A DNA stretch of 64,000 nucleotides from NCBI RefSeq assembly GCF_902459565.1, contig NZ_CABPSN010000006.1, forward strand, positions 232,671-296,670. The letters are read 5' to 3'. Below are positions 8,587-16,004 of this stretch, one piece after another. The notes under the pieces are model-generated. The model worked only from the letters and a program-made list of their open reading frames with translations, made no database searches and was not told the DNA's origin. Both the position numbers and the translations under genes were made by a program. This stretch comes from Pandoraea aquatica. Lineage in GTDB: Bacteria; Pseudomonadota; Gammaproteobacteria; Burkholderiales; Burkholderiaceae. Every line of letters begins with the position of its first letter. The stretch's first letter is position 1.

Positions 8587-9903
8587 ATGAACAGCGTTCC
8601 GACGCCCCCCTCGCCCATGGCCGACACGGCCTCGGCGGACTTTGAAGCGGCCACCTACCGCAAGGTCGGCTGGCGGCTGATTCCGTTTCTGCTGCTCTGC
8701 TATGTCGTCGCTTATCTCGATCGCGTGAACGTGGGCTTCGCCAAGTTGCAGATGGTGGGCGACCTGCAATTCTCCGAGACGGTGTTCGGTCTCGGCGCGG
8801 GCATCTTCTTCATCGGTTACTTCATCTTCGAAGTGCCGAGCAACGTGATCCTGCATCGCGTGGGCGCGCGCGTGTGGATCGCGCGCATCATGATCTCGTG
8901 GGGCATCATTTCCGGCGCGACAATGTTCGTGACCACGCCGTCGATGTTCTACGTCATGCGCTTCCTGCTCGGCGTGGCCGAGGCGGGCTTCTTCCCCGGC
9001 ATCATTCTCTACATCACCTACTGGTACCCGGCTTCGCGGCGCGGACGCATGACGGCATGGTTCATGACGGCCGTGGCGCTCTCGGGTCTTATCGGCGGTC
9101 CGCTCTCGGGCTGGATTCTGAAGGACATGAGCGGCGTGAACGGCCTCGCCGGCTGGCAGTGGATGTTCCTGATCGAAGCGATTCCCTCGGTGATCATCGG
9201 CATTGCGGTGCTGTTCGTGCTCGACGACCGGATTCGCGACGCCAAGTGGCTGAACGACGCCGAGAAGTCGATGCTCGAGCGCAACATCGCGAGCGACGTG
9301 CTCACCAAGGAAGACCTGCCGCTGCGTCAGGTGTTCTCGAGCCCGCGCGTGTGGATGATGAGCCTGATCTACTTCTCGTTCGTGATCGGTCTTTACGGTG
9401 TGGGCTTCTGGCTGCCCACGATCATCAAAAGCACCGGCGTGACCGATCCGTTGCAGATCGGTTTGCTCACCGCGATCCCGTACTTCTTCGCGGTCATCGC
9501 CATGGTCGTGGTGGGCCGTCGCTCGGACCTGAAGGGCGAGCGTCGCTGGCACATCGCGATTCCGGCGTTCCTCGGCGCGATCGGCCTGTTCCTGTCGACG
9601 GTGTGGAGCCACAACACGCAACTCGCCATGGTCGCGCTCACGCTCGCCACGATGGGGATCATGATCGTGCTGCCGCTGTTCTGGAGTCTGCCGACGGCAT
9701 TCCTCGGTGGCACGGCCGCGGCCGCCGGGATTGCGATGATCAACTCGTTGGGCAATCTGGCGGGCTTCGTCGGCCCGTATCTGATCGGCTTTCTCAAGGA
9801 CGCTACGCAAAGCACCAACAGCGGCATGTTTCTGCTCACCGTCTTCATGATTCTGGGCGGATTGCTGACGCTGGCGGTGCCCGCACGGCTGGTGAACAAG
9901 TAG
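8587..9903 (+). CDS. MFS transporter, anion:cation symporter (ACS) type
   Basis: A 438-residue, 12-helix major facilitator. The early LDRVNVGFAK motif after helix 1 and the GIFFIGYFIFEVPSN segment are characteristic of the ACS family, which takes up organic anions such as tartrate, glucarate, phthalate or hydroxyphenylacetate. A strong GGAGGAG-like ribosome site (8575-8580 region) precedes the ATG. It follows the SDR by 111 bp and probably belongs to the same transcript. The region therefore has two uptake routes, this carrier and the ABC importer, which suggests either two related substrates or high- and low-affinity import. The substrate is not determined by sequence. Confidence 0.9.
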   Translation: MNSVPTPPSPMADTASADFEAATYRKVGWRLIPFLLLCYVVAYLDRVNVGFAKLQMVGDLQFSETVFGLGAGIFFIGYFIFEVPSNVILHRVGARVWIARIMISWGIISGATMFVTTPSMFYVMRFLLGVAEAGFFPGIILYITYWYPASRRGRMTAWFMTAVALSGLIGGPLSGWILKDMSGVNGLAGWQWMFLIEAIPSVIIGIAVLFVLDDRIRDAKWLNDAEKSMLERNIASDVLTKEDLPLRQVFSSPRVWMMSLIYFSFVIGLYGVGFWLPTIIKSTGVTDPLQIGLLTAIPYFFAVIAMVVVGRRSDLKGERRWHIAIPAFLGAIGLFLSTVWSHNTQLAMVALTLATMGIMIVLPLFWSLPTAFLGGTAAAAGIAMINSLGNLAGFVGPYLIGFLKDATQSTNSGMFLLTVFMILGGLLTLAVPARLVNK

Positions 9904-10078
9904 CGGACAAAGTCGACAAGATGGCGACAAGGTGGCGGCGAGATGACAGAGAGACAGCGACCAACGAGACAGATCACCTGACAAAACGCCGTCTCAACCG
10001 TCGAGACCGAGGCGCTGCGGGGCGACTGGCCGCGTGGCGTTTGCGGGAGTAACATGTTTGGCACGTTTCGCGTGAATC

Positions 10079-10109
10079 AAGCCGTCCCTGCCGGGGCGGC
10101 TTGTTTTTT
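10079..10109 (+). terminator. Rho-independent terminator
   Basis: A ten-base-pair stem formed by AAGCCGTCCC and GGGGCGGCTT with a short loop, followed by GTTTTTT. It lies 176 bp after the ACS carrier stop and just before the DHA2 exporter, so it should end the ALDH-SDR-MFS transcript and insulate the exporter. Confidence 0.8.
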
Positions 10110-10141
10110 GCTCCCCCAAGCATTCGTCTTCATCCGCTCGC

Positions 10142-11653
10142 ATGCCCGCCAACGACTCACAGACGACGCCGGCCGGCGTCTCGCTCACGCCAGCAGAGGT
10201 CAAATCGATCCTCACCGGCCTGCTGCTCATCATGTTTCTGGGCTCGCTCGACCAGACCATCGTCGCACCCGCACTCCCGACCATTGCGCGAGACCTCGGT
10301 AGCTTCGATGCCGTCTCCTGGGTCGTCACCGCCTACCTGCTCTCGTCGACCGCGATCACGCCCATCGTCGGCAAGCTCTCCGATCTGTTCGGACGCCGTG
10401 TCGTCATCGCCGCGAGCGTGACCGTCTTTCTGGTCGGTTCGGTGTTGTGCGCCCTCGCTCCCTCGATGCTCGCGCTGATTTTGGCGCGCGGCGTGCAGGG
10501 GCTGGGGGGCGGCGGATTGATCGCGCTGTCGAACACGGTGATCGCCGATATCGTCTCGCCGCGCGAGCGCGGTCGCTATCAGGGCTATATCTCGGGGATG
10601 TTCGCGGTCTCCGGCGTGGCCGGGCCGGTCACCGGCGGTGTGTTCGCCCAGTACCTCAACTGGACGCTCATCTTCTGGATCAACATTCCGCTCGGCCTGC
10701 TCGCGATCTATCTGAGCGACCGCGCGCTGCGACGCCTGCCGCGACGCGAAGGCAAACCGAGCATCGACTATCTCGGCTCGCTGCTGCTGATCGTGTCGAC
10801 GGTCTGCCTGCTGCTCGCACTCACGTGGGGCGGACACCGCTACGCCTGGCTGTCGGCGGAAATTGGTGGTCTGGTTGCCGCGACGGTGATCGTCGGGGCG
10901 GTGTTCCTGCGCCATCAACGCACGGTGCGCGAGCCGTTGCTGCCCGTCGCACTGCTCGCCAACCCGGTGTTTCGCATGACGTCGACGATGGCCGTGCTGG
11001 TGATGATGGTCAACATCAGCATCGGCATTTACGTGCCGCTGTATCTGCAATTGCAACGCGGCGAGTCGGCCAGTAGCTCGGGGCTGATGCTGATCCTGCC
11101 GTTGCTGGGCATCGTGGTCGGTGCGCTGAGTTCGGGGCACTACATGCGTCAGACGGGGCATTACAAGCGTCCGCCGCAGATCGGTTTGCCGGTGGCATTC
11201 GCCGGGCTGGCGATCATCGCGCTCGGCGTGCAGTCGCTGCCGCTCACGGTGATCGGTATTTGCCTCGGCCTTGTCGGCATCGGCTTCGGCTCGGCCATGC
11301 CGGTCATGACCGTGGCGACGCAAAACGCCGTCGCACCACGCGACATCGGGATCGCAACCGCTGCGCATGCGTTCTTCCGCGCCTTGGGCGGGATGATCGG
11401 TGTGGCGATGTTCGGGGCGCTGATTGTCGGCCTGCTGGTAGCGGGCGATAACGGCAGCGCACCGCGCGAACTCACTGACTTCCTGCGCCCGGGCGGCGCA
11501 CCCGCCGGCATGGAGGACCATCTGCGGCTGGCGTTCGGCGCGTTCTTCGGCGGCAGTGCGCTGATCGCAGCACTGGCCATCGTCGCCCTCGCGCGACTGC
11601 CGGAATTGCCGCTTCGCCAAAGCTCGGGCAACGAAGCGACTGCCATCGAGTAG
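10142..11653 (+). CDS. DHA2-family multidrug MFS exporter (EmrB/QacA type)
   Basis: A 503-residue, 14-helix drug:proton antiporter. The diagnostic opening LGSLDQTIVAPALPTI after helix 1 (about residues 36-51), the motif-A-like GKLSDLFGRR loop between helices 2 and 3, and the SGVAGPVTGG-like motif C in helix 5 are all present. It would export lipophilic or cationic compounds across the inner membrane. The start is weakly supported because no Shine-Dalgarno precedes the ATG at 10142, although the first helix begins about residue 24, so little shortening is possible. No adaptor (EmrA) or regulator is adjacent. It starts only about 33 bp after a terminator, so its promoter must lie in or before that hairpin. 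Confidence 0.9.
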   Translation: MPANDSQTTPAGVSLTPAEVKSILTGLLLIMFLGSLDQTIVAPALPTIARDLGSFDAVSWVVTAYLLSSTAITPIVGKLSDLFGRRVVIAASVTVFLVGSVLCALAPSMLALILARGVQGLGGGGLIALSNTVIADIVSPRERGRYQGYISGMFAVSGVAGPVTGGVFAQYLNWTLIFWINIPLGLLAIYLSDRALRRLPRREGKPSIDYLGSLLLIVSTVCLLLALTWGGHRYAWLSAEIGGLVAATVIVGAVFLRHQRTVREPLLPVALLANPVFRMTSTMAVLVMMVNISIGIYVPLYLQLQRGESASSSGLMLILPLLGIVVGALSSGHYMRQTGHYKRPPQIGLPVAFAGLAIIALGVQSLPLTVIGICLGLVGIGFGSAMPVMTVATQNAVAPRDIGIATAAHAFFRALGGMIGVAMFGALIVGLLVAGDNGSAPRELTDFLRPGGAPAGMEDHLRLAFGAFFGGSALIAALAIVALARLPELPLRQSSGNEATAIE

Positions 11654-11665
11654 ATCGCTTACATG

Positions 11666-11702
11666 GTCACGGGGATTTGCAGCTATCGCTCATCCCCGTG
11701 AC
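11666..11702 (+). terminator. Inverted repeat after the DHA2 exporter, possible terminator
   Basis: An 11-bp perfect stem (GTCACGGGGAT with ATCCCCGTGAC, 15-nt loop) starts 13 bp after the exporter stop. The following ATTCCCCGCATTTTG has only a short T run, so termination is likely but not certain. Confidence 0.5.
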
Positions 11703-11791
11703 ATTCCCCGCATTTTGTCGACGATTCCCAACGTGCACCGCCGATAGTGGGCGCATTGTGACGACTACCTTGTTGAGAAAAGGAGTTAGTC

Positions 11792-13024
11792 ATGCCAACC
11801 GGGCCACTGTCAGGGGCGTTACCGTCAAACCAACAGCCGTATCAGACGTTCGAATCAGGACAATCGGCGTCGCCACAATCAATGTCAGGCAGCTCACACA
11901 GCCTGCCCAATGAACTCTCCCACGTGCAGCATGTTCCGGCAAGCCACTCGTCAGGAAGCAATTTCGCAACCCGGTTAGCGCACCGCGTTTGGGGCGGGAT
12001 ATCCGCACCGCTCGCGCCGTGCACACCAAACTCATCGCGAAGCGATATTCAAGTCGCGCTTTCGTTGGGGGCAGCGGCTTTGAAGGACTTCGGTCAACCC
12101 GCCCCCGGACGCGGCGCTAAAGACTCACCGTCTGTCGCCTCCACGCCCGTCGACACAGATCGCCTCGGTTGGCTGCCTGCGGAGAAGCGCTACAACGCGT
12201 GGCTGGCACTGATTTTCAGGAGAGTCGACGCCTCGACGGCGGGCAGCGGCATTCGATCCGCGCGACTGGCTCAGTACGCCGACGCCCTGATTCACCTGCC
12301 CGAGTCGGAGCAGGTGCCCGCCGCGCAGTTCCTGCTCCACTTCGTGAACGACTTCTATGCGACGAGTGGTGCTCCCGGACAATTGTCGAACCAGATCGGC
12401 GCGGTATTCAACGGCATGACAAACTCAACGAGCGCCATCATCTTTGTGGAGGCGCTTCTCAATCACGCGGACAGCCACTTTCCTGGCAAGCAGCATCTCG
12501 TCACATGGGGGGTAACGGAACACATTGGTCATTTCTCAAAGGAGATCATCGCCAGCATCGAACGTCGCGTATTGACCTGGGCAATCGCTTACCACCGCCC
12601 TCAGGATCGGTTCGACCTATGGACGAGCACGATGCCAAAACTTGAAGCTCTGACGTGGCCGGCTGCTTCCGATATTGCAATGTTCGGCAATGCCATCACC
12701 GAGATTCCCGCGGCGGCGCAGACACAACGTCAGGATGCGGTGAATCGACTTGCCGCGTACCTCCTGAACGCGGCAAAACTGCGCGAAATATCCGCCGCGT
12801 TCCAATTGACGCGCGACAGCTTGCTAGCACTGAAGGACGTATCCATTCGCGCGGACCTCGCCGCCGCACTTATGGACACTGCGGACGAAACCAGTATGGC
12901 GTTCCAGCCAGCACTGCACAGCGCACTCCTTGAACGCCTCGACCTGTTCGGGCCCGCAACCGGCTTTGTCATCCGTGAACGCCTCTCGCAACTCGCCGAG
13001 GCGGTCAATTCCGCAAGGTTCTGA
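11792..13024 (+). CDS. Uncharacterised helical-repeat protein A (tandem paralogue 1 of 3)
   Basis: A 410-residue protein of no family I recognise. Residues 1-60 are rich in Ser, Pro, Gln and His with low order, and no signal peptide or membrane helix is visible. The rest is predicted mostly helical. Two similar units can be read: R133-YNA-W137 followed by Y162-ADALIHLP170, and R273-FDL-W277 followed by F298-GNAITEIP306, about 140 residues apart. The same pattern recurs in the next two genes, so the three are paralogues. A strong AAAGGAG lies 6 nt before the ATG. The soluble fold, disordered N-terminus and lack of enzymatic motifs fit a type III-secreted effector or another exported protein, but no secretion genes are in the window. 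Function unknown. Confidence 0.8.
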   Translation: MPTGPLSGALPSNQQPYQTFESGQSASPQSMSGSSHSLPNELSHVQHVPASHSSGSNFATRLAHRVWGGISAPLAPCTPNSSRSDIQVALSLGAAALKDFGQPAPGRGAKDSPSVASTPVDTDRLGWLPAEKRYNAWLALIFRRVDASTAGSGIRSARLAQYADALIHLPESEQVPAAQFLLHFVNDFYATSGAPGQLSNQIGAVFNGMTNSTSAIIFVEALLNHADSHFPGKQHLVTWGVTEHIGHFSKEIIASIERRVLTWAIAYHRPQDRFDLWTSTMPKLEALTWPAASDIAMFGNAITEIPAAAQTQRQDAVNRLAAYLLNAAKLREISAAFQLTRDSLLALKDVSIRADLAAALMDTADETSMAFQPALHSALLERLDLFGPATGFVIRERLSQLAEAVNSARF

Positions 13025-13064
13025 GCGAAGCGACAAAGTGTTGCGTCGGGTAACACGGCACAGT

Positions 13065-13096
13065 GCGGGCTCCCTTTCCTACGATCAGGAGCCCGC
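13065..13096 (+). terminator. Hairpin between paralogues A and B, overlapping a ribosome site
   Basis: A perfect 9-bp stem (GCGGGCTCC with GGAGCCCGC, 14-nt loop) followed by GTTTGTT, 40 bp after gene A. It looks like an intrinsic terminator. Its 3' arm also contains the AGGAG (13087-13091) that would serve a TTG start at 13099 of the next gene, so it could also sequester that site. Confidence 0.55.
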
Positions 13097-13098
13097 GT

Positions 13099-14547
13099 TT
13101 GTTCCCTACATCGCGTCACACCCCCACCGCGCCGACCGGCCACGTCTCGGTCAACGGCGATACGTCAACGACGGCAACGACGGCATCTGCAACGACCATC
13201 ACAGCCTCGTCTTCCAGCGCGTCGCTGCCCGGTACACCCACCCAAACCTTTGTGCGCGATTTCTGGCAGACGTTACAACGACCGCTTAGCCCGCCATGGC
13301 TCATGCGGCCGTCGATACCGGTATCTGACGCGCAGCGCTCACAGACAGCACCACCTTCGGTGCCATCGTCCGCCGTCACGCGAGCCGAATGGCGCGGCGA
13401 TCTTTCCAGCGTGTTAGACGTTCTCCCCTCGGAGACCGACACGACAACCGCCGGACTGCCCATGGTCAAGCGGGACTTTTCCACGGCGTTCGGCCGCTGT
13501 GACGAGTCCCCTCATCTTTCGCGCTCGAAGCGTCTTGCCGCCCTGCACGAAATTCCAGCACTCGAACCCAAACCGTCGACGTCCGGCGTCTCGTATCGCG
13601 CCAGCCCGCCGGTTCCTGACCACGTGTTGCGCAAAGCCCTGCTGATTCTGGGTGATCCGGCGGCTCAGGCGTCGGACTGGTTTGCGACGCTGGAATCGCG
13701 CGCCATCGAAGCGGTGCTCGACAAAAGTCCCTATGCCGACGCGCATCAACTGATGGAAGGCCTGTTGCGACGCCTGGAAGCCGAGCAGAAGCACGAACAC
13801 TGGACGACGGCGTTCGAGCGCGTCGTCGCCCTGACCTATCGTTTCGAAGACCGGACAGCGATTGCGGCGCGCGCGATGCTCCTGACGTTCGACAAGTTAT
13901 CCGGCGACGGTGCTCAGGCGCTCGCGCAAACGTCGACGTCTGCCAGCATCGAGCATCTGATCGCGCATCGGCTGCATGCGATTGCCGATATGGCCCCCGA
14001 CAAGCGCGCCGCTGCGTGGGGCGAATTGCTCATGGCCGTGGAACGCTCGAAGGCCTGTCCGCGAGCCCAGCGTCTCGTGCCGATGGCCCGGTTCATCGGT
14101 TTGCTAACGCAGACTGAACAGCGACTCGCTGCGTTGGCAGTCGTTAGCGCCTCCCGCAATTTCGTCATTAACGGCGGCTGGCGCGACCTCACGGATACCT
14201 TGCTCAAATCCGTTCCAGGTAGCGAGATGGCCACGGTCGCGCGGGCCATCGTGCACCCCGATCAACGGCTGCACAGCGCCGACATGTACGACGCCATCGA
14301 TGCGATTTCCGACCGTATCGACGGCATGCCCCAGTGCGAAGCGCGAGCGCTGCTCGAATACCTGATCGAGATCGTCATGGCGCGCGGAGACTTCGCTTAT
14401 CTCACGTTCTCCCCCGACGAATCCGCTCAGCTACTCGACGATCTGCGCTCGACATGCCGTCGCTGCGGCTTCGACGATCTGGCCGCAACGATGGCGGAAA
14501 CGCTCGCGGAAGTGATGGACGAATACAAGGGCACGATGATGGATTGA
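13099..14547 (+). CDS. Uncharacterised helical-repeat protein B (tandem paralogue 2 of 3)
   Basis: About 482 residues if it starts at TTG 13099, where AGGAG lies 7 nt upstream; a GTG at 13063 (494 residues) is in frame but has no ribosome site and lies at the hairpin, and GTG 13252 or ATG 13303 are shorter options. The first 120 residues are rich in Thr, Ser, Pro and Ala with long homopolymer-like T/S/A runs, suggesting disorder. The remainder is helical. Numbered from 13063, the motif P312-DKRAAA-W319 followed by F344-IGLL matches the units in genes A and C, and the flanking ASIEHLIAHRLHAIADM aligns with IASIERRVLTWAIAYHR of A. No signal peptide, membrane span or catalytic motif was seen. 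Function unknown. Confidence 0.72.
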   Translation: MFPTSRHTPTAPTGHVSVNGDTSTTATTASATTITASSSSASLPGTPTQTFVRDFWQTLQRPLSPPWLMRPSIPVSDAQRSQTAPPSVPSSAVTRAEWRGDLSSVLDVLPSETDTTTAGLPMVKRDFSTAFGRCDESPHLSRSKRLAALHEIPALEPKPSTSGVSYRASPPVPDHVLRKALLILGDPAAQASDWFATLESRAIEAVLDKSPYADAHQLMEGLLRRLEAEQKHEHWTTAFERVVALTYRFEDRTAIAARAMLLTFDKLSGDGAQALAQTSTSASIEHLIAHRLHAIADMAPDKRAAAWGELLMAVERSKACPRAQRLVPMARFIGLLTQTEQRLAALAVVSASRNFVINGGWRDLTDTLLKSVPGSEMATVARAIVHPDQRLHSADMYDAIDAISDRIDGMPQCEARALLEYLIEIVMARGDFAYLTFSPDESAQLLDDLRSTCRRCGFDDLAATMAETLAEVMDEYKGTMMD

Positions 14548-14680
14548 CCGCCCGCCGCGCGGCTTTTCAGGATTCGCTCACGGCGTCGAAAACTGGTCAG
14601 GATCGCGTTCGAAAAGCAAAGGTGTTCCTCAACGGGGGGCGCACGATGAAATCCCTCCCAACGAACTCAAGGAGTTCATG

Positions 14681-15919
14681 ATGGAAATTCCCCAGGCCTT
14701 CCCCACGCCGAACACCCTCGCTCCGGAGATTGAAGAAACGAACGCCCCCCCGACCACGCCGCGAGACCCGATTGAGGCTGATATCTCCGCCTCGTTGAAT
14801 CGGGTATCCCAGACCGGCGACAGTATCGAAACGGGGGGAAATGGCACTCGCGCGGCGAGCAGCACCGATGCCCCCGTCTCATTGAGTGTCATAGGTGTGA
14901 GCGGAGATAGCGACGCATACCGTCTGCGCATGACGTCGGGCGAAGGCCAGGCATCGGAGACGTTGCCCGGCACGGCCGCCGCAGGCCAGCCAACGAACAC
15001 TGAGCTGACCCGGCTTCGCAATACGCTGGAGGCGATAAAAAGGCAAATGCCGGATCGCCTCTCGAAAGAATGGACTCAGCTCTTTCTCACAACACACAAC
15101 GCCTCGTCCCCGCTCCACCCGAAAACGCTGGGTGTTTTCTTTGATTTCATCAAGGATTTCCCACGCAACAAGCAGGAAAAGGACGCAAAGTCATCGATGA
15201 TCGCGACCGAGAAGGTTTTGACCGAGCTTGTGTCCCCCAAGGGTGATCCGATCGATGAAGGCACGACAGAAAGCAGAGTCAGAGATTTCTTTAGGAACAT
15301 CCACGACAAGGCCATCAATTTAGAAACGGCGAATTACATCCTCAGTTTCGCCTCAAACAAAATCGAAGATCGACCGAAAACCAGCGTTGCGCTCATCTCG
15401 GGACTATGGGGAAAGTACAATGCCGTCGAATCGGAATTCGCCCCTGATTTCGCCGCCCGGATCGTGGCATTCGAGCTTTCGCTGACACCGCCAACCGATC
15501 GCTACAAGGTGTGGAAGCACGCGCTCGACAAGGTGGGGCAAAGCAATGCATTCTTTTCCCCTATCTACATGTCGAGGTTTGTCAACGCGCTCTCGTCGAA
15601 CCCTCCCGATCAGTCGGGGGATATTGCTAGCGCTCATGCAGACATCGCCAAGATCCTTTACGACTACCCTACCGCGTTCTCGCTCGAAAATGATCAGATT
15701 CGGAGAAGCGCACTTGAAGGATTTCTGAAGGGCGTCGAGTCGGAAGACACGCGTGTGTTCGTCACCGAATTATTGGCATCGCACCTGGATCCGACAACGC
15801 TCTCGGGAACGCGCTGGAAAACCGCGATCCTCACCGTGACGAATAACGTCTCAGAACTCTTTAGTGCTGAGAACAAGGCAAAAATCCGAGACACCTTGAA
15901 GACGCTTGCCGGCGCGTAG
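14681..15919 (+). CDS. Uncharacterised helical-repeat protein C (tandem paralogue 3 of 3)
   Basis: A 412-residue soluble protein. The second of two adjacent ATGs was chosen because AAGGAG ends 6 nt before it (3 nt before the first). The N-terminal 105 residues are low-complexity (Pro, Thr, Ser, Gly), and the rest is helical. Two units are visible: R126-LSKE-W131 with F154-DFIKDFP161, and R274-YKV-W278 with F300-VNALSSNP308, about 148 residues apart and matching gene A. Some stretches are near 43-55% GC against about 65% in the flanks, and Lys, Asn and Ile are commoner than in neighbours, which suggests horizontal acquisition. An 11-codon frame (14646-14681) with its TGA overlapping the tandem ATGs precedes it. 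Function unknown. Confidence 0.78.
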   Translation: MEIPQAFPTPNTLAPEIEETNAPPTTPRDPIEADISASLNRVSQTGDSIETGGNGTRAASSTDAPVSLSVIGVSGDSDAYRLRMTSGEGQASETLPGTAAAGQPTNTELTRLRNTLEAIKRQMPDRLSKEWTQLFLTTHNASSPLHPKTLGVFFDFIKDFPRNKQEKDAKSSMIATEKVLTELVSPKGDPIDEGTTESRVRDFFRNIHDKAINLETANYILSFASNKIEDRPKTSVALISGLWGKYNAVESEFAPDFAARIVAFELSLTPPTDRYKVWKHALDKVGQSNAFFSPIYMSRFVNALSSNPPDQSGDIASAHADIAKILYDYPTAFSLENDQIRRSALEGFLKGVESEDTRVFVTELLASHLDPTTLSGTRWKTAILTVTNNVSELFSAENKAKIRDTLKTLAGA

Positions 15920-15937
15920 GCGGCAAGCACAAACGAC

Positions 15938-15960
15938 AGCGCCCGCTGTACGCGGGCGCT
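15938..15960. terminator. Hairpin between convergent genes
   Basis: AGCGCCCGC pairs with GCGGGCGCT over a 5-nt loop. It lies between the stops of paralogue C (plus) and hemY (minus). Neither side has a long T run (GAGGAACTTCTGTTT on plus, GTCGTTTGTGCTT on minus), so it is a plausible but weak shared terminator. Confidence 0.5.
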
Positions 15961-16004
15961 GAGGAACTTCTGTTTAGGCCAGGCAAATGTCGGCCCGGCA
16001 ACAT

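Noticed and set aside
7948..9984. 678-codon minus-strand frame across the SDR and MFS genes
   Set aside because: It is the antisense of two well-defined genes and its composition is typical of shadow frames.
10021..10141. Short frame starting ATG 10054 after GGGAG
   Set aside because: It would read straight through the terminator at 10079-10109 and into the exporter in another register.
11650..14680. hrp/PIP-type promoter boxes upstream of the three paralogues
   Set aside because: I looked for paired TTCG boxes at the right spacing before genes A, B and C and found none, so type III co-regulation is unsupported here.
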